A stretch of 64,000 nt of DNA from Effrenium voratum (GCA_963377175.1 CAUJNA010003314.1:5001-69000); one strand, 5' to 3'. Shown: positions 32,216-42,589, counted from the stretch's first letter. A program made the numbers and translations. The notes: a model not told the origin generated them from the letters alone.

Positions 32216-32558
32216 CTCCATTATAGCCAGCATCCTCTGCATCTCCAGTTCCTTTCAGCTTTGCATCTTTCATTTTCAGGAACACTGCAAATCTTGGATT
32301 TCAGCCAAATCATAATCCATTTTTGAACTTGTGCCAGTGGCCTGCCAAGGCATTGCTTCTGATGAACCAGCAGTGAAAATGGCGGTTCGCTTCCACCCAA
32401 GTGTGCCTAATTTGCTATCAGGACTGAACAAGAAATTGCTAAAACTATTGCCTATGAAATATGTAAGCCATTTTTTCAACAGCCGGCGAAGGCTCAACCT
32501 GTGACTGGTGGACTAGGGCTGTGTCCAATTGGGTGTGTGGCTGGCCATGTTGTTAGTG
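32216..32558. repeat. Right terminal inverted repeat with B-box-like motif
   Basis: Inverted counterpart of 16403-16759, ending TTAGTG at 32553-32558. GGTTCGCTTCC (32384-32394) is one base from the pol III B box. Confidence 0.85.
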
Positions 32559-33060
32559 GTACTTTGCGCCTTGTCAGATTGAGTTGACATGCTTGGGCTT
32601 GTGTTGGTAGCATATGTTTTTGTCCTGGTGATGACTTGAAGATTTGGACATCATGCATCTACAAGGCGGGGCCCCTAAGTTATAGGTAACTTTTGATACA
32701 TACATTTTAGTTTCGACACTTATATTTATCTGAAGATCAACTTATCTTGAGAACTTGTAACTTAGTTAGCGTGAATGTATAAGTAACTCACCTTGTGTAA
32801 CTTGTTTGTGTGCTCGTTGTCCGATTTGTTCAGCCGGGCATGTTTTCACACAAGATCAGGCGGGTGCTGTGTCTCAACAGGAGAAGTCATTGCTCGCAGG
32901 CGGCCACGGAGATAGCACGGGAGACGATCGGCGCTATAGAGCCGAAAAAAAGGCAAGGGCGGCCCCAGCGGCGCCTGTTTGGTGCGAGCTTATGTGGGCT
33001 GTGTGTGGTTTTTTTGGATGTATGTGGGTTGTATGTGGACCGCTTTTTGGGATAGCTTTG
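32559..33060 (+). other. Spacer; weak AT-hook-like frame
   Basis: A short open frame near 32860-32990 contains EPKKRQGRPQRRL, resembling an AT-hook-like basic patch. No splice sites or family support it. Confidence 0.2.
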
Positions 33061-33685
33061 TAGTACAAGCCTAATACGCGAAGGAGACTTCCGCGCCTCC
33101 AGCGACTTTGTAGCACAAGTCTAGTACGAGGAGTACACTTCCGCCCGAAAACTTGTAGTACAAGTCTAACACGCGAAGTGCGCTTTTGCAGGCTTGAAGC
33201 CAGCAACTTTGTAGCGCAAGCCTAGGCACTTTCGCAGCTCCAGTTTACAGATTGAAAATTGCGACTTTGTAGTACAAGTCTAGTGCCAAAGTACACTTCC
33301 GCAGCCCACGCTCGAAAGTCACAACTTTGTTGTACGAGTCTAGTAGGCGAAGTACAATGCACGCCGCAGCTCCAGATTGAAGTTGCGACTTTGTGTTACA
33401 AGTCTAGTACGCGAAGTACACTTTCGCATCCCGAGCTCGAAAATCGCAACTTTGCAGCGCAAGTCTAGCACGCGACGTCCACTTCCGCAGCTCCAGCTCG
33501 AAAATCGCAATTGTCTAGTAGGCAAAGTCCACTTCCGCAGCTCCAGATTGAAAATCGCGACTTTGTATTACAAGTCCAGTACGCGAAGTACACTTCCGCA
33601 GCTCCAGCGCGAACCTCGCAACTTTCTTCAAGTCTAGTACTCGGACATCGCAACCTTGTGGCACAAGTCTAGCGCACGAAGTACG
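33060..33685 (-). repeat. 60-bp repeat family, array 2 (minus orientation)
   Basis: About ten units reading TTTGTAGTACAAGTCTAGTA then CGCGAAGTACACTTCCGCAG and CTCCAGCTCGAAAATCGCAA. This is the reverse complement of the family at 903-1295, 9770-9852 and 15480-15680, and here the units are longest and most regular. Confidence 0.9.
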
Positions 33686-33825
33686 CTTGCTTGCAGTTTC
33701 TTGCCGCCTGCTGCTGTCTTGGCCAACAATACGCCAGCGCGCCACATGTTTATCACGAACCATGTGATCGTTTTTGGTGGGGGCCCTATTGTTTTGCGAT
33801 GCTTTTTGCAAATTCATGACGCAAC

Positions 33826-34565
33826 CATCTTTATGTCACATGCCAAGGGCCATAAGATGCGAAGGGCGCAGCTGAAGGCATCGTTGCCAGAACATGATGC
33901 AAACTCCTGTCTGGTTGACGAGGCCTGCCTGGTTCAACCAACGTTGGGTCGACTCCCGACGCGAACCGACGATTTGGGGCTGAAGTGCATGAAAGTAACC
34001 CGGTTTACTAACACATTCTATCTCTATGTTCAGCGCATATTCTTGATGCACTTGAAAACCACACGTCATCTTGGTATTTATACATCTATATATGTGTTTA
34101 TATGCAAAATATACGTATGCTTGTTTCCACTTTCGCAGGCTTCATGTCATGTTCCTGAAGACCCTGTGGTAGATCGATGCATGTCGAAAACATGACTGTC
34201 ACGAAGGCCCTTGGCGTGTGACATAAAGATAGAATGTGGTCAATCGAGAGCATATGGGGTTTCACTTGTCGGACGCACGTTGGATCGCTCCCTGAGTTGG
34301 TCTGTTGCATGAGCGAATAATCGGTCAATTTTCAGCTCACGCCAAGCGCCCAAATGCAGATAAAACCGTGTGAGCCGAAAAATAAAAATGTGTCAGCCGT
34401 CAGCAAACCTGGTCGTATTTACACCTCACTTCACTTCTGCCCAAATCGTCGGTTCGCGGCAGGGGGTCAGTCAATTGCGACCTTCACATCTTATGGCCCT
34501 TGGCGTGTGACATAAAGATAGAATGTGGTCAATTCGATTGAGAGCACATGGGGTTTCATGATGTC
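33826..34565. repeat. Inverted and direct repeat cluster
   Basis: TTGGCGTGTGACATAAAGAT followed by AGAATGTGGTCAAT occurs at about 34209 and 34499 (direct). Its complement is at 33829-33856. CGCGAACCGACGATTTGGGG (about 33960) is inverted at about 34445. No coding was recognised. Confidence 0.8.
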
Positions 34566-34569
34566 GGAA

Positions 34570-36636
34570 GGATGCCCGAGTGCCAAATTCCAAAGTGATG
34601 TGTGGTGTTCAGGTGTGCCAAGAATGTGTCAGTAAACATGGTTTCATTTACACCTCACTTCATACCAAATGTGTGGTGGCTTCATGCAAGAAGGCAACTC
34701 GCTGTTGATTGGGCCAATCAAGATCATCTTCCATGCCCCCCCCCCCCCCGCGCTGCGCGTGGATGACGCATTCTATCTCTAGCATGTGGACGCACATTCT
34801 AAAATCCATTTTGCCGTGGTTTTATTTTTTTACGAAGCTCCCAAACGGGCATTCTAACTTCCGGAACCTGAGTATAATGCACAGCCCTTGCCAATGTGCA
34901 ACAGGTCATTCCCACAGGGTTGAATATGACAGGGGTGGGGGAGGGGCCACCCTCTCATTTCTCAGGAGCAAAATTGCATGCTGCTACAGGCGTGCCGCAG
35001 CGCCAGCGGTCCCAGCGCAGGTGTCAAGATGCGATCGGCAAGTCCGAGCCCATCCACCAGTTAGCCCGGGCCCGGGCAACAGTTGAGCTGTACAATATGT
35101 TTTGTAGATTTTGCAGCCGTGTTAGTGTTAAGGCGTGGTGTGGCTTCCCGTTGCCAGTTTCCGAACTCAACTCCGCCTGCGCTATCTTGAGTCATTTGAG
35201 ACGGCGCACGCAACACGAACAGGACGCCAAGGGCTCCTTGTGCGCCGAAGGCTCCTTCTCGTAGGATTGTGGTCGGGCTGGCTAAATTGCGTGTATTCTC
35301 GCTTTTCGTGGCAGGCGCAGTGCTTTAGGCAAGTCTTCGTGGGTCTAGCCCGCGCAGGAAAAACGCGAGTCTCGCGCGCGCGTGCAATAACAATATGGAA
35401 TTTTCGCACGCACATGCAAGCCTTCATCCATGCTTAATGTCCCGGAAAGGGTCTCCAATCGAAAAAGTGCGGAAATTTCGGTGTAGCAGAACCAGGTGCG
35501 CAATTCGCGGCGGTCTGGCGCAGTCCAGGCAATTAGTGGTCATGGTGAGGGCGTTGGTGTTTTGCTCGCATGGCTGCGGCCTGGCTGGTCCGCGCCGGAC
35601 AGCTGCCGCAACTGTGGCGGCGCAACGAAACGAAGCGATTCGCACGATTTGCATCGACTCCGTGTTGGACTGCGTGGATGCAGTGTTGAGCGGGCGCGCG
35701 TGAGCGGGCGTGAGTAAGAAGTAGCGGACGCAGTGCCGCACACCCCTCTTGCGTGGGCTTTGTGCCAGGCGACCTGGGCTGCTGCGTGTACGCCTGAAAG
35801 CCTGTGCCCGTGCGCCAAATTCGCACGCGAATGCTTGCGCAGGGACCTGCGAGAGAGCAGTTTTGGAGCCGGACTTTGTGGCAGGCGCAGCACCTTGACC
35901 GGTCACATGCTGTGAGAGCGGAATCGTCGCGTTCTCCTGCGAGTCAAGAATCGCGTGCTTAGATGAGGCCCCCAACCCTCCGCGGCCCCTGCACAGACAC
36001 GGGCCTTTGAAAGTACTGCGTGTGACGCAGGGGTGTTTGTGCACCAAGAAAAATCCAGAGCACGGGACGTTGGCGAGAGAACCCGCTGTGGCAGCAGTCT
36101 AAGACGCTCCCGCTTATCCTCGTCCGTTTTTTGGGAGGTCCTTGAGCTGTCGGGAGCCGGGGCCACTGCCACCTGAGTCACATTCGAGCGCAGGTAAAAC
36201 GTTGCCCGGGTCGTGTTGGTAGCCTCAACCAAAAAAGTTAGCTGTCGCAAGGCAAACTTCCAGGCCCCGTGCGCAGATCTCAAGCAACGCAAGCCCCAGA
36301 CTGTGAACACATGAGCCGCGTGGCCAGCAACCTGTGCTTGAGCGTTGACAGCGTTGTCGAATTGCAGCAGCCTGTGGCGCATCTGAAGGTTCCGAGGTTC
36401 CGGGCATACGCTCTGAAGGCGCCGCAAGGGTTGCGGAATGCACTGGGCAGCTGCCAGGACGGCGCCGCAGCGACGAGAGCGCTTCGACACGCACGATACT
36501 CCCCGGGCTCAACCCGCAGTCGCATGGCGCCACAGCGAAAGCGCTTCAACACACACGATCTTCGCAGAGGTTTCGCCGTGCGTGAGACACATTTGCGCGG
36601 CGCCGGAACCCAGACGTCAACACACAAATCAATCAC
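34570..36636. other. Spacer with GC-rich degenerate repeats
   Basis: Includes a C run of 16 (34735-34750) and, from about 35600, GCG/CGC-rich sequence with recurring CGCAGCGA and GCTTCGACACG-like words (36455-36600). Long open frames on both strands here probably reflect high GC. No gene is supported. Confidence 0.4.
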
Positions 36637-37229
36637 TTGCTGATGTATAGCAGTTGCTTTGGTTGCTCTTGGGGTTGGCTTAGTTTTGTCGTTTTGTGGT
36701 TGTCAGTACGGGCGGGTCAGCCTGTTAAAATCAAAACCGCAATGACAATGACATTGAGTTCCTCCTTGTCATGGATGTTCTTCATACTCACGTATAATCT
36801 TGGGGTTGGCTGAGTTTTGTCGTTTTGTGGTTGTCAGTACGGGCGGGTCAGCCTGTTAAAATCAAAACCGCAATGACAATGACATTGAGTTCCTCCTTGT
36901 CATGGATGTTCTTCATACTCACGTATAATTGTGGGGTTGGCTTAGTTTTGTCGTTTTGTGGTTGTCAGTACGGGCGGGTCAGCCTGTTAAAATCAAAACC
37001 GCAATGACAATGACATTGAGTTCCTCCTTGTCATGGATGGATGTTCTTCATACTCACGTATAGATACTGATATTGACACTTTTCGCGTTGGCTTTGTGTT
37101 GTCATCAGCAGGAGCAGCTCAGGCTTTAGGAAAAATACGATTTAAGGCTTGAATTTGGTCATCGCATGACCTTCATACTGATGCATCTTGAACACTTAAA
37201 ATTACCTTTCAACAGTTTTCCAACAATCA
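36637..37229. repeat. Left inverted repeat, three 131-bp units
   Basis: GGGGTTGG starts at 36671, 36802 and 36933, giving an exact 131 bp period. Each unit contains TTTGTGGTTGTCAGTACGGG and CCTCCTTGTCATGG. A unique end (37064-37229) follows. Confidence 0.95.
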
Positions 37230-37302
37230 TTGTCATTTCAGCTAAGTGCAGTCAAACAGTTAAATAAAATGGGGGGGAAATTACCTAACACATACAGGGG
37301 CG

Positions 37303-37560
37303 TTAATTGGTTAAGATGCCATCGAGCCCATGGCCTTCAACCCGCCCAAGCCGCCGCCGCGTCCCCTTTTTTCGCGCGACGCCTGAAGGTTGACAAGGCG
37401 AGCCATCTAAATATTTGCCAGGCTTTGTGCTAGACATTGACATGAGCCGCTGCCGGTAATACTCAGCCCTCATCTTTTCTGAAGACCAGTGTTTGCCTTG
37501 GTTGTTTTTCTGAAACTGGTTCCAGCGCGACAGCGGCTTTCCGCCACGACGCTCACTGTC
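37303..37560 (-). CDS. Basic exon, last in the 23-kb segment
   Basis: Encodes KPLSRWNQFQKNNQGKHWSS, EKMRAEYYRQRLMSMSS, then TKPGKYLDGSPCQ and a Lys/Arg patch (ARKKGTRRRLGRV), ending in TAA. It looks coding and nucleic-acid-binding by charge, but no family is recognised. It is the last minus-strand frame before the left inverted repeat. Confidence 0.45.
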   Translation of the reverse strand, partial: DSERRGGKPLSRWNQFQKNNQGKHWSSEKMRAEYYRQRLMSMSSTKPGKYLDGSPCQPSGVARKKGTRRRLGRVEGHGLDGILTN

Positions 37561-37876
37561 ACGTCTCTTCTGGTTGTCTTGTTCTCTTGGATGAACGCGC
37601 TTGTCGTGGACCGCGGCGTTGAAGGCCCCGTGATCTCGCCGCAGCATTGGCGCCTGCTGTCCTGGGTGGCAGAGTCTCAGGTTAGCGGGCGGACTTGGGC
37701 CAACCTTACACCTGCCTAAGCCCACTCGTGACCTTACTTCGTGGCATTTCGTGGCCAAGCAAGTCAATGTCAACCCAAATTGCAACATAGGCGCAAATGC
37801 ACATAACAGCTGGGACGTTACTCGAAAGACCCTTGAATGACAATTTTCAGGCTCAATGCTTGGCGTACGGCCAGTG

Positions 37877-38236
37877 TTATGTTGACCACAGGAAAATCTG
37901 ATGCCATTGAGGATGAAATCTTGAGGGCCTTCCAAACGCAGAGAGGCAACATGCCCAACTCTCAGCTGAGCTGGGCGGCCTTAGCCACCACCCACCTAAA
38001 AGAACCCGGTTCTTTGACAAAGCGTCTGGGGGTGTCAACGGCGGTGCTGGTAGGCCGCTGATCATGTCGCCAGCGTTCTGCAGCAGGCGTCGCAACAGCC
38101 ATTTCAAGACTTCATAGATGACAATGCCGATGGCAATCTCGAGCACCAACGGCCACCATGGCTCTGCCTGCCCGTCCATTGAGCTGGTCCCTGCTCGAGA
38201 CCCAACTGCTGCGGGCAGCGACGCTGCGGTCATTGC
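37877..38236 (-). CDS. Small membrane-span exon
   Basis: Encodes MTAASLPAAVGSRAG, then a hydrophobic segment (WWPLVLEIAIGIVIYEVLKW) followed by LLRRLLQNAGDMISG and a Pro-rich tail. One transmembrane helix with a basic flank is clear. The ATG is at 38233; the frame is open only slightly further up. I recognise no family. Single-span C-terminal pieces like this also occur in dinoflagellate retroelement polyproteins, but no reverse transcriptase is present nearby. Confidence 0.45.
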   Translation of the reverse strand, partial: AMTAASLPAAVGSRAGTSSMDGQAEPWWPLVLEIAIGIVIYEVLKWLLRRLLQNAGDMISGLPAPPLTPPDALSKNRVLLGGWWLRPPSSAESWACCLSAFGRPSRFHPQWHQIFLWST

Positions 38237-38817
38237 CAACTCGAACGCGAATGTCGACGGGCCTTTCCGAAATTAGCCTTGGTTGACCGCAGCGCAGCCG
38301 ACGAATCTATGCGAAAATAGACTAAAGCTTTAAGCCACCGCCGATGAGCCCCGCTAAGACAACACGGCATTGATCGGAAGCCCCTTTGTGAAATGAAACA
38401 CTCGCAGAACAAATTGACAACTTTTCATGTCTTTCCTGTCCCGCAGCCTTGCCGGGGTCATCCTACTGTCGCCTTCATCGCCTCGCGCTTGCACGCCCCA
38501 GCACCCCGGGGGCGTTGCGTTGCTGCCACACTACTGCTGGGTGACCCGGCGCAGGGGGATTCCTCAAAAATGTTTTCCATGGGGAAAAAGTGCTTCGCCA
38601 TACTTAAATGGAAACAACAAATGAGTTTAAAGCAAGTAGGGTCCAATGATGCCCATGCCAGGTTGTTCAACCAAAGACGTTAAATTAAACACATACTAGC
38701 GCCTGCTGAACGGCAATTGTCAGCTCCAGAACGCCTCAAGCAACTTGCGAAATAAAGGCCAAGTCCCGTTGACTGACACTGACTCGTCCAAAAATAAGGC
38801 AGCGGGGCTCTGCGGCC

Positions 38818-38988
38818 CTGAGTCGCCCGACTGCAACCGGGCGACTCAGTGCCACTGAGCCCCAGTGACTGCAAGTGACCCATCTTCAGCTCCAATCCAA
38901 CTTGACTTGATTGATTGAAGTCAACACTGAGGTTGGGCGGCAAGTCATCGGAAGTCCTGAATCACCCGACCTGCATCGGGCGACTCAG
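38818..38988. repeat. Hairpin repeat, CTGAGTCGCCCG family, locus 1
   Basis: CTGAGTCGCCCG pairs perfectly with CGGGCGACTCAG (38818-38849, 8 nt loop). A second, imperfect copy is at 38956-38988. Relatives are at 47935-48330 and 57280-57500. Confidence 0.9.
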
Positions 38989-39201
38989 GGCCACCGAGTT
39001 TAACTCCGTTGATAGTCTTATAGTGGAAGAACGGAAGCAAATGAATGACATGAGCAACACACATCGTCAGTTCAACAAACATGCCTGGAAGCAGCGTGTT
39101 TCACCAAGCCCTGAGTTGCACGGCAGTCCGTCGAACGACTCGCAAGCTGGCAGCCGCTCCGGTTTTGCAATTTTCTGCGCGCTGCTGTGGCACGGTCCAT
39201 G

Positions 39202-39441
39202 TCACTGCCTTCCCAAAACGATGGCTTGATTTTTGCCTTCGTGCTCGCCTTTTAAGTGCTTCACCCTCAGAATGAGGACCTTGTCATCGCCCGCGACAGC
39301 AGCATTGACAATGAACATTTCCACCTTGTAAGTCTCCACTTCGTGGTAGCTGAATATTGTTGCCGCTGGCCAGAAGCAAAGGAAGATGCGCGCCCACTCG
39401 GCCAAGGCTGCGGACTCAGTGTTCGGCTCGATCGCCTCCAT
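39202..39441 (-). CDS. Unrecognised short open frame
   Basis: From ATG at 39441: MEAIEPNTESAALAEWARIF, then LCFWPAATIFSYHEV, YKVEMFIVNAAVAGDDKVLI and LRVKHLKGEHEGK, to a stop, 79 codons. It looks coding and globular. Upstream on the same strand 39640-39443 (PLTTIWKGEVCAAAETQFER) may be another exon. No family is recognised; it lies downstream of the methyltransferase. Confidence 0.35.
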   Translation of the reverse strand: MEAIEPNTESAALAEWARIFLCFWPAATIFSYHEVETYKVEMFIVNAAVAGDDKVLILRVKHLKGEHEGKNQAIVLGRQ

Positions 39442-40004
39442 GTCAATGTCCTTGGTTGCACGAGAGCGGATCGCAGACCAACACCTTTATTTTAAACTGA
39501 CGGCATCCTAAGTCTGAGACAAACAATAAAATGTCGCCAAGTTTCCTCTCAAACTGGGTCTCCGCTGCGGCGCAGACTTCGCCTTTCCAAATGGTCGTCA
39601 ACGGGTATCTGAGTCTCCCCGCCAGTGGAGACAACGACATTGCTTCGTGATTCTGAGTGGGGGCAATCTGTTACAAAGGTTAGATTCTCAACACTTCGAG
39701 CTTGAAAAGGAACCTATAATAATTTGCGTAAAACTATTTTCACAGGGCCGTATTGGCTTAGACGATGGTCGGTAGCGCCCTGGTCTTTGCTAAGAGCCCG
39801 CAAAGTCGCGCACACACACACACACGGCGGATTCAAAGCGACCATGCTAATAGGCGCCGGAGGGGCAAGCATGTCCACAAGCTCATTGGACAAATCCAAG
39901 CTAGACATCGCGCGTTTTCGGCCAAGCGACATTGTCATCCCTTGCCAGAGCAGCCGCCTACTTAATTTAATATTTCAAATTACATCAATGGGCGGCGTGC
40001 GGCA

Positions 40005-41385
40005 TCATCGCCACAGAGCGCCTTGTTCATGTCCGGGTGAAACCAAACCGTACACTGCATCTGGCAAATGGCCTTTCACCTTGGCGGAATCAGCCCAAAT
40101 GTCATGTGGAAGCTTACTGATGAGCTGGGAGGCCAGCATCGCCCGACAAAACATCCGCTGCAAAATGCCCAGCGACATTCCGTCGCCAATGGTCGCGCCC
40201 ATTTGTCTGGCAGGAAACGACTGCAGGACCTCATCCACCAGCACTTTTGGCCATCCCTGCAGCGCAGCCATTTCCCAGATGTTCATCCATCGATTCAGCG
40301 TCACTAGGAAATGTCCATTTGACGATGCCCTGGACTTTGTCAAGCATGGGCTGCACTCCAGCATGACACACCGAAACATTTCTGTGGCCCCACCGTCGCA
40401 CACGATCTGCCTCTTCACATCCCAGCCCTTCGCTTCAGCAAATGCCTTGGCAGCTTCGATGTTCTTCAGGGCCAAGTCTGTGACATCCCGCTTCTGCTGC
40501 ACGTTGTTGATGATGAAGCGGCTGAGCGAAGGGCAAGTGATAGGATCAGGAAAGACACGCTGCATCTCCTCTTTCACTGCCCATGCCTTTGAGATGGCCA
40601 CGAGGTACAGCCTTGGCCTGCTGTGCGGGATTCCCCCATGGACCTTCGTGTCGAGGACCTGGGCCCGTACGGAGTAACTGCAGAGGCGCAGAATCTTCAC
40701 CACCGCATCCAGCACCGCTTTGCATTTCGGGCCGCTAAGCCCCCGCACATTTTCAAACACTGCGAGCCGTGGCCTCTTTTCCACGACGTAATCGAGGCTG
40801 TGTATCAAAACGCAGCTCCGAACATCTCCTAGCGACTGCTGGCGACCAGCGCTTGAAAATGCTGGGCAAGGAGCTCCGCTGACGTAAAGGTCACAGGCCG
40901 GAGCGCTGGAGTTGTCCCGCGAGGTGATGTCATCGTACACCTTTTCCTGAATTTCGAATTTGCTATTGGATTTAAGCAAGCAGAAACACAAAAACTTTCG
41001 TCGAAATCTAAATGAGGAGCTGGCGTATCTCCAAAATGCGCGTGCATCTGCAAGGCCATTTTCCTCCTGGTGGGGTCGATGTCCTTGGCTCAAGGTTCCA
41101 GCCCAGCAACAAAACGGAGTGCCGCAATGCAAGCAGGCGGCCGAAAAGAAAGCAGTGCTCACCCGAATTGACTGGCCGAAGGCCAGCTTCAAGCTGACAA
41201 AGTCGGAGGACAAACCCGAGCAGTCAGACCCAAGTCGGACCACAGACGGAGCCGCAGCCCTTTCTCCAGGTCCAGTTTCGCGGCCAAGGCGACTGTTTGC
41301 GGCTTTCTTCTCAAGCTGCTCAATCAGGGCTTCAGCAAACTTCCTTAGCTCGCAAAAACGCAGCTCGTTCAGTCAAGCCTTGACA
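40005..41385 (-). CDS. C5-cytosine DNA methyltransferase, three exons
   Basis: Transfers methyl groups to cytosine C5 in DNA. Motifs in order: I (GSDCSGLSSDFVSLKL, exon 1), DIDPTRRK near the cofactor site (exon 2), IV (GAPCPAFS, catalytic Cys at about 40868), VI (FENVRGL, about 40757), VIII (HSRPRLYLVAI) and IX-X (GWP...GATIGDGMSLG). Motif IV has PCP where PCQ is usual. Exon 1 ends at CGG before GTGAGC (41162). Exon 2 is 41083-41000. Exon 3 is 40946-40005 with a TGA stop. The introns are 79 nt (GT-AG) and 53 nt (GA-AG). Together they total 132 nt and happen to contain no stop, so a naive reading gives one false continuous frame. Exon 2 must be read in a different frame. The 5' end is unsettled: the same frame meets a TGA at 41373-41375. 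The catalytic core looks intact. Confidence 0.85.
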
Positions 41386-41657
41386 GGCATCACTGCTGAC
41401 AGACTCTGATTGAAAGCAAGGATCCTATGGTCACTGTTCGTAAGGTCGCCGGCTGGCCGCTTCTTCGAAGTCTTGGCAGCTGCTTGCGTAGGCGTTGCTT
41501 CCTTGGTTTTCATCTTGGTCTTAGCCGTCTTCAAGACCTTCTTGAAGGCGTCGCCTTTGTGCCCGCATGCCTTCTGGTCTTTGTGTCTCAATCGAGGTCC
41601 ATCTTGCCTACTTGATTGACATGCCGCTTCTCTTGAGCATGTACTGATCTGCAACAA
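41373..41657 (-). CDS. Lys-rich N-terminal region of the methyltransferase (possible)
   Basis: In the same frame as methyltransferase exon 1, this gives DAFKKVLKTAKTKMKTKEAT, AAAKTSKKRPAGDLTNSDHR and FNQSLSAVMPVKA, then a TGA (41373-41375), then ELRFCELRKFAEALIEQLEK. Either the TGA lies in a small intron ending at an AG near 41361-41370, or it is a nonsense mutation. The Lys-rich part could hold a nuclear signal. Confidence 0.45.
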   Translation of the reverse strand: MLQISTCSREAACQSSRQDGPRLRHKDQKACGHKGDAFKKVLKTAKTKMKTKEATPTQAAAKTSKKRPAGDLTNSDHRILAFNQSLSAVMPVKA

Positions 41658-42163
41658 TTTTCAGAACAAGCCGCCCGGCAAGAAAGACAAAACATGAGCA
41701 ATGAGGCACTCGCAGGGGGGATTAAATGTCCTCGTCACCACTCAGTTGCGGAAACCTAGGCGCTGCAGTCACATTATTTTGCACCGCTCTGAAGTTTGTG
41801 TCGCTCGTCATTGTGATTCAGATTGAAGGTCAATCCAGTCACTCAAAGCCCTAATAAGGTGTCCTTTTCGCCCAGTCTTCAGCTCAGCAGCTTCCAATTT
41901 ACATTGATGCCTCTGCTTAACTACATTACCTTGAGCAACGCCAGCAGTAAGTTTCAATATTTGTGCAAAACACCCCCACCGTCCCCTAGCCGGGCCTCGC
42001 AGGGACACAAGACCCTAGTAAGGCCCGGCGCAAGGACGGTGTTTCACCCACGACGTTGCGCCGCCGAAGAAAACATATTTGATAGTTGATCCGCCGCGGA
42101 AGTCTGGGCCTAAGCGTCTTGAACAAACAGCAGCCAGGATTGCTGCGGCCTAGCCTAGTATGC

Positions 42164-42562
42164 TCACTGACTGGCCGAGTCTGATTCAGAATCGTTAATC
42201 AGCTGGGAGGCCGGCGGCGCGTTGCCAGTCGGTTTTTCCTTCTGCTTCTGCTTCTTCTCCGCCTTCCCCGTCTTCGTATTCGTCGTCTTTGGCTTCTTAG
42301 GCTCCGGCTCAGGCGCCGGATCTCCGGGGGCGGGCGTCGGCCGCTTTGGCGTCTTCTTGCCCTTTTCGGCTTCCGCATCCTTCTTGCCAGCTGCCGCCCA
42401 CTCAGGCGCGTAGAACGTAGACCCTTCTGTCTGCATCTGTTGCTTGACAAACTTGACCAGCTCACTCTGGAGAAGCGAAGCGTGAGTCTCTGTCATGGTC
42501 ATTCGGGCCCCGAAAAGATGGCTGGTGGACACAAATGTGCAGATTGAAACGGTGGCCTCCAA
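42164..42562 (-). CDS. Pro/Lys-rich exon with nuclear-signal-like patches
   Basis: From about 42500: MTETHASLLQSELVKFVKQQ and STFYAPEWAAAGKKDAEAEK, then KKTPKRPTPAPGDPAPEPEP, KKPKTTNTKTGKAEKKQKQK and NDSESDSASQ at the stop. Disordered, strongly basic then acidic. Position upstream of the methyltransferase on the same strand suggests a leader exon of that gene or a separate small DNA-associated protein. Confidence 0.45.
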   Translation of the reverse strand: MEATVSICTFVSTSHLFGARMTMTETHASLLQSELVKFVKQQMQTEGSTFYAPEWAAAGKKDAEAEKGKKTPKRPTPAPGDPAPEPEPKKPKTTNTKTGKAEKKQKQKEKPTGNAPPASQLINDSESDSASQ

Positions 42563-42589
42563 AGAGCCCCTGGAGAAACATCCACAGCC

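Larger units (their letters stand above)
16403..32558 (-). mobile_element. 16.2-kb segment with inverted repeats and CACTA-like ends
   Basis: Inverted repeats of about 340-355 bp bound the segment (16403-16759 and 32216-32558). Similarity between them ends exactly at CACTAG on the left and TTAGTG on the right, as in CACTA/EnSpm transposons. The three bases outside are AAT and GTA, so no target duplication is visible. Convincing exons inside are all minus strand and include a DUF7869-type protein, a family found in transposon-like genes. The terminal minus-strand frame reaches its stop at 16728, inside the left repeat. A large DNA transposon is inferred, not proven; two independent SINE-like insertions are the alternative. 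Confidence 0.5.

Noticed and set aside
35424..36047. 207-codon minus-strand frame
   Set aside because: High GC lowers stop frequency on all frames here; it is rich in Arg/Ala with no recognisable domain and overlaps degenerate GC repeats.
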